Assembly: GCA_016708725.1 (NCBI GenBank) | Contig: JADJFE010000030.1 | Coordinates: 558,001-622,000 of the forward strand | Direction: 5' to 3' | From: Candidatus Aalborgicola bjergmarkensis | Lineage (GTDB): Bacteria > Pseudomonadota > Gammaproteobacteria > Burkholderiales > Burkholderiaceae_C | DNA length: 64,000 nucleotides | Shown here: positions 33,912 to 41,300 of the stretch, piece by piece | How positions within the stretch are numbered: the stretch's first letter is position 1 | How the letters are laid out: each line of letters starts with the position of its first letter | Program-made: the position numbers and the translations under genes | The notes under the pieces: generated by a model | What the model saw: the letters and a program-made list of their open reading frames with translations, nothing else | What the model was told of the DNA's origin: nothing | The model's database searches: none

Positions 33912-35438
33912 ATGGATAACGAGGATAACGAGGATAACGAACACCGCCTGGCTGCAGTAGATCTGGGTTCTAACAGCTTTCGCCTGGAAATCGGGCTGCT
34001 CGACCACGGGCAATACCGGCGTACCGAGTATCTGAAGGAAACGGTACGCCAGGGTGGCGGTCTCGACGAAAACCGCAACCTCTTACCCGAGGCCATGCAA
34101 AGTGGCTGGGATTGTCTGGCACGCTTTAGTGAGCGCTTGGCGGGCTTTAGTTCGAATGAAGTGCGCGCCGTGGCAACACAAACCCTGCGCGAGGCACGCA
34201 ACCGGGATGTGTTTTTGCAACGTGCCAATGAGATTCTGGGCTTCCCCATCAATATCATCTCTGGCCGCGAGGAAGCACGCCTGATCTACCAGGGCGTGGC
34301 ACAGCAGTTGCCGCAGTCAGACGAGCGTCGCCTGGTCATCGATATTGGCGGACGCTCCACCGAAATGATTCTGGGACAAGGGTTGGTGCCGCAGGTGATG
34401 GAGTCGTTTCGCGTGGGCAGCATCGCCTGGTCCCAGCGTTATTTTGCCGACGGGAGATTTTCGAAAAAATCGTTTGCGATAGCCGAGATCGCCGCCAAAG
34501 CCGTGCTGGACGAAGCGCTGGATGCCTACCATCCCGATCTGTGGGATGTGGCGTATGGGTCAGCCGGAACCGTCGGGGCGGTTTCCGATGTGTTGGTGGA
34601 AGCAGGCTGGCCAGCGGGCGTTGTCACGCAGGACGGCCTGGATTGGTTGCAGGACAAACTGCTGGCGGCCCAGAGCATTGAGCGGCTGTGTTTGTCGGGC
34701 ATGCGCGAGGATCGCAAGGCCATCATCGGAGGCGGGGTGAGTGTGCTGCGCGCGATTTTTAGTCTTCTTGGTATTCGCAGCCTGCAACAGGCCACGGGTG
34801 GTTTGCGCCATGGTGTGATCTGCGATCTGTTGGGTGTGCGCAACGCCAGTGACGATCTGCGTGCCCAGACCGTGCAGCGGCTGGCAACCCGGTTCGAGAT
34901 CGACACCACCCACGGCAAGCGCGTAGGCCAGGTAGCTACTGCGTTGTTACAACAACTGATGGCGACCCGTGCCCCTGCAGAGCCTGCCTACCAGGAGCGT
35001 TTGCTGCGCAAGCTCAATTGGGCTGCCCAGCTGCATGAAATTGGCAGCCATATCTCACACAGCGACTACCACAAGCACGGCGCCTACATTTTGGACAACG
35101 CGGATGCCATGGGATTTTCAATCTCCGAAATGCACCGCCTGAGCCTGCTGGTGCTGGGGCATAGGGGCAAACTGCGCAAACTTGAATCGGCGCTTGGCGA
35201 GGATGATCTGGTCATGCAACTCATGGCCCTGCGTCTGGCGGTGATTGTGTGCCATGCGCGCCGCGATCCGGATCTTGCCGGATTGGTTCTGGAGTGTCCC
35301 GGTTTGCAGGAGCGCCGTGTGCAATTGCGCTGGCGCGCAGGCTGGAGCGAGGCCTTTCCGCAATCGGCCTACCTGCTGCGCGAAGAAGCCCTGGCTTGGC
35401 AGAAGACACCCTGGTCGCTGGAGCTGCCCAGTGCTTGA
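33912..35438 (+). CDS. ppx: Exopolyphosphatase, Ppx/GppA family
   Basis: 508 aa. Hydrolyses terminal phosphate from polyphosphate (or pppGpp in GppA types). Actin-like fold motifs: AAVDLGSNSFRLEIG (phosphate 1), VIDIGGRSTEMILG (phosphate 2), a Glu/Ser-rich segment SGREEARLIYQG, and a C-terminal HD-like helical domain (QLHEIGSHISHSDYHKHGAY). The first codons contain a tandem 9-bp repeat (GATAACGAG about three times, encoding DNE). It is divergent from the Hsp70 operon and faces the plsB fragment tail to tail. Confidence 0.9.
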   Translation: MDNEDNEDNEHRLAAVDLGSNSFRLEIGLLDHGQYRRTEYLKETVRQGGGLDENRNLLPEAMQSGWDCLARFSERLAGFSSNEVRAVATQTLREARNRDVFLQRANEILGFPINIISGREEARLIYQGVAQQLPQSDERRLVIDIGGRSTEMILGQGLVPQVMESFRVGSIAWSQRYFADGRFSKKSFAIAEIAAKAVLDEALDAYHPDLWDVAYGSAGTVGAVSDVLVEAGWPAGVVTQDGLDWLQDKLLAAQSIERLCLSGMREDRKAIIGGGVSVLRAIFSLLGIRSLQQATGGLRHGVICDLLGVRNASDDLRAQTVQRLATRFEIDTTHGKRVGQVATALLQQLMATRAPAEPAYQERLLRKLNWAAQLHEIGSHISHSDYHKHGAYILDNADAMGFSISEMHRLSLLVLGHRGKLRKLESALGEDDLVMQLMALRLAVIVCHARRDPDLAGLVLECPGLQERRVQLRWRAGWSEAFPQSAYLLREEALAWQKTPWSLELPSA

Positions 35439-35444
35439 AAAAAC

Positions 35445-35488
35445 ATAGCTGTTCCCGCACGTCCCATAATCTCTGCAGCCAGATTCGC
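35445..35488 (+). repeat. Hairpin repeat family member at the 3' end of ppx and of the plsB fragment
   Basis: AGCTGT at 35447-35452 ... GCAGCCAGATT at the right end. It lies 6 bp after the ppx stop and adjoins the plsB fragment, marking the left border of the duplicated segment. Confidence 0.65.
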
Positions 35489-35491
35489 TCT

Positions 35492-36331
35492 TTATTGGCC
35501 GGACGTTTTTTTTGAAGAATCACCCTCTGCAGGCGCTGCAGGCGCATTGGTAAGTGCGATACGCTGGATGCTGTGGCGCACATTGGCTCCGAGCAGCAAC
35601 TCGGTTTGCCCGGCGGGCAGGGTGATGCGTTCGTCAAAGTGCAATAAGCCAGCTTCATCGACGGCCAGGACTTCGGCGTCGATCAAGTTGCGAATGACGT
35701 TGGCAAACTGGGACTTTTCAAAAAAACTCGGGCGCATTGAATTCGTAGAGCATGGCCAGACGTTGCGCCAGCAGGTGGCTGGATTCTTCCAGCATGGTGG
35801 TGGTCAGTTTGCCGCTGCCGTGGTGTTGTAAGAGCGCCAGCGTGAGGAATTGCCGCTCCAGGGTCGGGCGCATGATTTCGCCCAACTGGCGCAGTTCGGG
35901 GCTGGCTTCGCTGCCCGGCGGTGGTGCGCGCAGGACATTGCTGCCGCTGTCACACAAAATCAGCCCACGCTGCACCAATGCCGCTTCGGCGCGGTCAATC
36001 AGGGCATCGAGTTCTGCTGGCTCCCAGGGCAGATACAGTTCGGCCTTGAGCAAGCCATAAATACCTTGAATCGCATTTTTGGCACGCTCGCGCTGAAATA
36101 CCGGTTGTGGCTTACCAGGCAGGCCGGTAAGCGCTGGCAGCGCCAGCAAGTGCAGCACATTGTTGCGGAAATAGGCCAGAAGGGTTGCTTGCTGCTTGGT
36201 GGCGAGCACCAGGTCGCCCAGGGCATGCGGTTTGCTGTCCAGCAAATTCAGCCGTTGCGTGTAGGCGATGATTTCGGCTGGTGTCATGGTGCATGGCACC
36301 ACGAGTGGCGAATAAGGCACCTCGGACAGTT
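35492..36331 (-). pseudogene. plsB: plsB 3' fragment (glycerol-3-phosphate acyltransferase, C-terminal third)
   Basis: Positions 35549-36331 are nearly identical to 53797-54580 in intact plsB and lie in the same orientation. Only the C-terminal third is present and the catalytic HX4D and GTRSRSG blocks are missing. Several one-base indels break the frame: an A7 tract near 35721-35727 against a six-base GGAAAA in the intact copy, a missing C near 36096, and an extra base near 36127. It cannot encode a working enzyme. Homology stops sharply at 36331, where an rpn gene fragment begins. With intact plsB it frames the accessory island as a direct repeat. Confidence 0.9.
35549..36331 (-). repeat. 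Left direct repeat flanking the accessory island (plsB 3' segment)
   Basis: Matches 53797-54580 in the same orientation, with scattered substitutions and one-base indels. The island 36332-53796 lies between the two copies. Confidence 0.9.
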
Positions 36332-36337
36332 CGGTTT

Positions 36338-36515
36338 TGGGTAAGCGCGGGGAGCAGCACGCGCCGAATCCACACGGCAAATGCGCGGCGCACACGCGCT
36401 TGTTCAGGCGCTTGCAACCAGTTCACCAGCACGGCCACGGCCTGCACCACGTTCGTGGGCGTGCGGCTTTTCTCCAGCTGGAACAGGGTCGCCGCCAGGA
36501 TTGTCAAGTAACGAT
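36338..36515 (-). pseudogene. Internal fragment of an Rpn-family nuclease gene
   Basis: The translation (LFQLEKSRTPTNVVQAVAVL, NWLQAPEQARVRRAFAVWIR) matches the middle of the complete rpn gene next door (LFRLEKTRTSDTMLAVVRAL, EWLSEPEQKELDRAFSVWIR) but is clearly diverged. It has neither start nor end and is fused to the plsB fragment on one side and a hairpin repeat on the other. It is a remnant of a second rpn copy. Confidence 0.8.
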
Positions 36516-36520
36516 GCAAA

Positions 36521-36566
36521 AAATATAGCGTATACCGCTTATTGAATAAGGCTTGTAGCCAGATTG
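36521..36566 (+). repeat. Hairpin repeat family member at the 3' end of rpn
   Basis: Runs from ATATAGCG to GTAGCCAGATTGC; it resembles 37591-37636 closely. It abuts the rpn stop codon at 36572. Confidence 0.6.
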
Positions 36567-36571
36567 CTCGT

Positions 36572-37531
36572 TTATTGATTGTCCTGGGCAAACACCGCAT
36601 CCAGGCTGGCGGCATCGAGGATGCGCTCGGCCCAGTCTTCCAATTGCTCCACCGTCGCCTGTGCCAGCCGCGTGCGTACTACCGGCGGCAGCGGGCCAAA
36701 GCGCTTGGTAAGCTGGCGCTCCAAAAGTCGGCTTGCTTCTACTTGCCTGCCTTCTTGTCGGCCTTCCTGCCACCATTGTTTGGTCCAGTCGATAACGTCT
36801 TCGGTCAACATCGTTTTGACTCCCAGCAAATCCCCGATTTCGGGTAGTTCAACTCCGGGCAAGCGTGCGGGCAACAGCACCCGCCGTATCCAGACGGAAA
36901 ATGCCCGGTCCAGTTCCTTTTGCTCCGGTTCACTGAGCCATTCCAGCAAAGCGCGCACCACCGCCAACATCGTATCGGATGTGCGGGTTTTTTCCAGCCG
37001 GAACAATGCCGCCGTCAGGTTTTGCAGGGCCAACGGTACACTTTCGTCGATGGCGCCTTCGTCCAGCAGCAGGTATTTCAGGTGCGGTGTGTAGTCTTGC
37101 AAACGTCCCGGTGGCACCTCGATCAATGCGCTGATCTCTTGCGCGGCGTTCCAGCGCCGCACACCGTTGTAGAGCACCAAGGGCAGCACCGGCGGAAGTC
37201 TGCCACTGGGCGTAAACGTCTTTTGCTTGATGATGTCCTGGTACAGCAAGCCCAGGTAGGTCAGCAGCCGCACCGCCATGAATTCATCCACCGAAGACTG
37301 AAACTCCAGCAGCAGATAAACGTACAACCAACGCTCATTGAAGCGCACGCGCCAGACAATATCGTCCTCGCGGTCGCGCAGGTCGTCGGTCACGTAGCTG
37401 CCGCTGACTTTTTCCAGCGTGTTCCAATCCAGCTCGGCCACCCACGGCTCATGCACAAAGCCCACAAGCAAATCGCGCACCATCTGCGGGTGCGAGAACA
37501 GATTCTTGTAGCCGTTGTCGTGTTGAGCCAT
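36572..37531 (-). CDS. Rpn-family recombination-promoting nuclease / putative transposase
   Basis: 319 aa, start ATG at 37531 (MAQHDNGYKNLFSHPQMVRD). Rpn proteins have a PD-(D/E)XK nuclease fold and promote RecA-independent recombination; some are now linked to phage defence. Seen: Asp in DREDDIVWRVRF and the Glu-x-Gln of VYLLLEFQSS as catalytic residues, a central helical region, and a C-terminal DUF4351-like end (ASRLLERQLTKRFGPLPP). Partial copies lie on both sides. It is bordered by hairpin repeats at 36521 and 37591. Confidence 0.85.
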   Translation of the reverse strand: MAQHDNGYKNLFSHPQMVRDLLVGFVHEPWVAELDWNTLEKVSGSYVTDDLRDREDDIVWRVRFNERWLYVYLLLEFQSSVDEFMAVRLLTYLGLLYQDIIKQKTFTPSGRLPPVLPLVLYNGVRRWNAAQEISALIEVPPGRLQDYTPHLKYLLLDEGAIDESVPLALQNLTAALFRLEKTRTSDTMLAVVRALLEWLSEPEQKELDRAFSVWIRRVLLPARLPGVELPEIGDLLGVKTMLTEDVIDWTKQWWQEGRQEGRQVEASRLLERQLTKRFGPLPPVVRTRLAQATVEQLEDWAERILDAASLDAVFAQDNQ

Positions 37532-37590
37532 AGCGCAGGATTGTAGGCTGTGCATAGCGCTGTTGGCCGGGAATACCAGGTAATAATGCA

Positions 37591-37636
37591 AAAAACATAG
37601 CTGTTGCCGCTTATTGCACAAGGCTTGTAGCCAGAT
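37591..37636 (+). repeat. Hairpin repeat family member upstream of rpn
   Basis: AACATAGCTGTTGCCGC to GTAGCCAGATTGC. The repeat and the following rpn 3' sequence are a duplicate of 36521-36640. Confidence 0.65.
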
Positions 37637-37920
37637 TGCTCGTTTATTGATTGTCCTGGGCAAACACCGCATCCAGGCTGGCGGCATCGAGGATGCGCTC
37701 GGCTCAGTCTTCCAATTGCTCCACCGCCGCTTGTGCCAGCCGCGTGCGTACTGTCGGCGGCAGCGGGCCAAAGCGCTTGGTATGGCGTTCCAAAAGTCGG
37801 CTTGCCGTGCGGTGTGTTGTCTTGCAAACGTCCCGGTGGTGCCTCGAATCTGAATACCTATGGGCAGCTTCTTGCGCGGCAGTGTGGACGGGGAGGGCGC
37901 ATGGGCCATGCAAATGATTG
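37637..37920 (-). pseudogene. Internally deleted rpn copy
   Basis: 37637-37805 repeats the 3' end of the intact rpn gene (36567-36735) with frameshifts. 37806-37880 then matches an internal segment (around 37085-37145; QTSRW-type region), and 37900-37920 resembles the start region near 37531. The coding frame is broken and most of the nuclease core is missing. This is a decayed third rpn copy. Confidence 0.75.
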
Positions 37921-38192
37921 TAGGGCGCGTGTGCAACGACCCGCTTGTGCATCCGGGATGGAACCGGATCAAAAAATACGCTGATGACAGTCAATATCCG
38001 TTTGGAATGCGTTACATTGACGCACCACGCCAAGCACCCCTGCCCCCGCTGTTTGGCTCCCCGAGGCCCCCGACCCCGCCTCCATTCACGGTTTTTTGTT
38101 TTCCTATTTTTCCATTTCGTTCTGGAGCGTTTTCCTATGCGTTTCAAGTTTCACTCGTTACAGCTGCGTCTTGAAAATGCTCTAAAAATGGG
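37921..38192. other. Non-coding stretch between rpn remnant and RHS gene
   Basis: I see no credible gene here. The stretch has a C-rich run near 38031-38090 and a T-rich run near 38091-38120. It probably holds the promoter region of the RHS gene or decayed sequence. Confidence 0.4.
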
Positions 38193-38235
38193 AGCTGTAC
38201 CCGCACGTTCCATGTGCCCTACAGCCACATTTCGC
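38193..38235 (+). repeat. Hairpin repeat family member upstream of the RHS gene
   Basis: AGCTGT (38193-38198) pairs with ACAGCC (38221-38226), and inside GCAC (38203-38206) pairs with GTGC (38214-38217). In the copy at 53541 the inner stem is CTTAT/ATAAG, so both arms changed together. Confidence 0.7.
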
Positions 38236-38320
38236 ATAAAACAGACGGCACGGAAAATTTTGACTGCTGCCTCTAATTCCTCTGTTATGATCCCCAAAAT
38301 TCGCACACTGGAAGACTAAA

Positions 38321-41300
38321 ATGCCCAGCCCAGCCCAGCCCAGCCCAGCCCAGCCCAGCGCCCATAGTGCGCCTGTAGTTTTTCGTCACGCTTCCCCTCC
38401 GATTTTTTCCCGTCTTGCCGCCCCACGCTGTTTAGCGCTGGGCGGCTTGTCCGTTTTTGGAGCATTGTTCATGCACACACTGCCGACATTGCCACGCCTG
38501 TTTACCATACTGCATGGATGTATTGCCCGAACCAAGGCATGCGCTGCGCATACCTTACTGAATCTGGTCACTTTCACCATGTTTGCTTTTTGCGCAGTGC
38601 AATCGCATGCAGCTCTTTTCACTTCAGACTACGGTACAGTGTTGTCAGAGTTAAGCGACTGCGATGATTGTGCGAACGGCCCCATCAGTTTTGGGGCAGG
38701 TCATAGCTTGAGATTTTTTGGTAGCACTTATTCAGCCTTATATATTGGATCGAATGGATATGTGACATTTGGTAATTCCACAACCAATTACACATCGAAA
38801 CCGCTTGACACACAAAATATCCGGCCCATGATTGCCGGGCTGTTTACAGACCTGGATTCAAGAAGTGATGCGGATTCGAAGGCATATCTCAACGCCAGCA
38901 TTCCAGGGCAAATAATCATTACCTGGGAAAAGTTTGGACATTACAGTAGAAACTATGCCGTTCGCAGTACCTTTCAATTGGTTGTGCGCTCAGATCAGTA
39001 CATGGCAGCGCAGTCAGGTGACCAGCAAATTGGTTTTTTTTATGACTCGATAACCGATAACGCTGTCGGTAGCGCTGGATTTGGAGATGGTTTGGCTGCG
39101 GTAAATCCCGGTGAAATTGCCTTCTTCTCAGGACCGGCTAGTCAGTTATCAAACAGTGCGCCGCGCTGGTTCTCTGCGAATGGCGGGCAGGTTGTTGCTG
39201 TACTCACCCTCACACCCACCACCGCCCGCCTGAACGTCCTCCAACAATTCACCCTGACTGGCTCCGGCTTTACCAACGGAACCACCGTGGCCATATCGGA
39301 CTGCACCAACGACACCAGCTTTGTTCCATCGCCTGCGAACTCGTCCACATCCATCACCTTCCGCTGCACGCCCACGCTGCCCGGAGCCAAGAGCCTGACG
39401 GTAAATGGCGCGGTGGTGCCCAATGTCAGCGTGCGTTTTGACCATCCGGCGCGTTTGGGCGATGTGGGTGCGCGTGGTGTGCCTACGGTCAAGGGCGTTT
39501 CGCTGTTCAATGGAAATGTGCATCTGGAAGCGACCGATCTGGCCGTTCCGGGTAAGGGCGTGTCGTTTGCGCTCACGCGCAGCTACAACAGCTACCACTC
39601 CGACCTCGAAGCCGGGCGTGGCAGTGTTTCCAGCGCTGCGCCCTGGCGTTTCAACTGGGATTTGAAGCTGGGTTATGTGACGGGCGATACCAAAAAGCTC
39701 TGGGTGCAGCGCGAAGACGGTGCGGGCGAGAACTTTTTCAAAGACAGCGATGGCGTCTGGTACCCCATCGACCAGGGCAATTTCAATACCCTCAAGGGTG
39801 ATACGCCGGTTGCCGGACAAACCACGCTGATGACGCGCGAAGGCTTGAAATACATCTTCCAGAACCCCGATCTGGGTGGGCTGCTGATTGGCATTGTCGA
39901 TCACGACGGCAACGGTCTGGCGATCACCCGCGATGCCAGCAAGCGTGTCAGCGTAGTCACCGACGCTTCGGGCCGCGCTTACAGCTTCAGTTATTACACC
40001 GATTCCTATGGCCTGCTGCGCCGGGTGACGGACTTTGCCAACCGCTACGTCGAATACACCTGGGAAACCGGCGCATCCGGCGTGCGGCTCAAAACCGTGC
40101 GCGACGTGCGCGGCGGCATCACGACCTACAACTACACGCCGTACAGCTCCAGCCTGGGGCAGGGCGCTCCGCCAGCCCAGTATTTGCTCACCAGCATCAT
40201 GGAGCCCGTAGGCACTCTGGCGGCCACGCCCTACGCCGCGCTCACCTACACCTACACCGATAAGGTCTATGGCAACTGGGGCGCCAGCAGCGTCAAGGAC
40301 GCAGAGGGCAAAACCTGGAGCTTTGTCTATTGCGTCAAACTGACCAGTGCTTCTGCCTGTTCGTCTGGCGCAACGCAGATTGACCCCACGGGCGCTACCG
40401 GGTTCGAGGTCACCACCACCCCGCCACAGGGCGCTGTCACGCTGGCGCGCTTTGACACTGCTGGCCGCCTGATCGAACAAGTCAACGCCAACAACAAACT
40501 TTCCAAAACCACGCCGATGCCGCTGGCGGGTATTGCCAGCCAAAACTACAACCTGGCCGCGCTGCCCACCAAAAAGCAAAGCGCCCTGGGTGTGACCGGC
40601 AGCTACGGCACCGACTTTGACTACACCGCCGACAAAGCGGGCAATTTGGCGAAGCGTACCGATGCCGAAGGCAATAGCACGCAAAACGCCTGGCTCGCTA
40701 ACGCCGCCCTGCTGGCCAAGAACCTGCACCGGGTGGAGACCTTGACCACGGCCACCGGCGCCAGCCACGGCTTTAGCTACACCAGCACGTCCGGCAACGT
40801 GGCCAGCTACAAGCCGCCGGGGCTGGCTGCCATCCAGCTGGCCTACGACAGCGCGGGCCAAGTCACTGCTGTGACCGACTCGCGCAGCAACACGACCAAC
40901 CGCAGTTACGACGCCAACGGAAATCTGACCAAAGTCACGGGGCCGGATGCGCCGCTGTACACCGAAAACACCTACGACGCACTGGGGCGCGTGCAGACCT
41001 CACGCGACAAGCGGGGTGCCATCACCAGCACCACCTACGACGATGCGGGCAATGTGCTCAGTGTCACGGATGCGCTCAACAACACGGTGACGAGTGTGTA
41101 CGACGCCAATGACAACCGCACCCAGGTGACGGATGCACGCGGCAACGTCACGCGCTACGCTTATGACAAAAACAACCGCCTGAAAACCGTCTCCAAAGTC
41201 CTGGGCACGCAGACCCTGACCACAACCAACACTTACGACGCATTGGGGCGCATCACCTCCACGGTCAATGCCAACAACCACACCAGCACGACTACTTTTG

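Noticed and set aside
35492..36331. Second working acyltransferase gene
   Set aside because: Only the C-terminal third of plsB is present, with several one-base indels and no catalytic blocks.
38326..38360. CRISPR-like or regulatory tandem array
   Set aside because: Units are only 5 bp with no spacers; a simple-sequence repeat fits.
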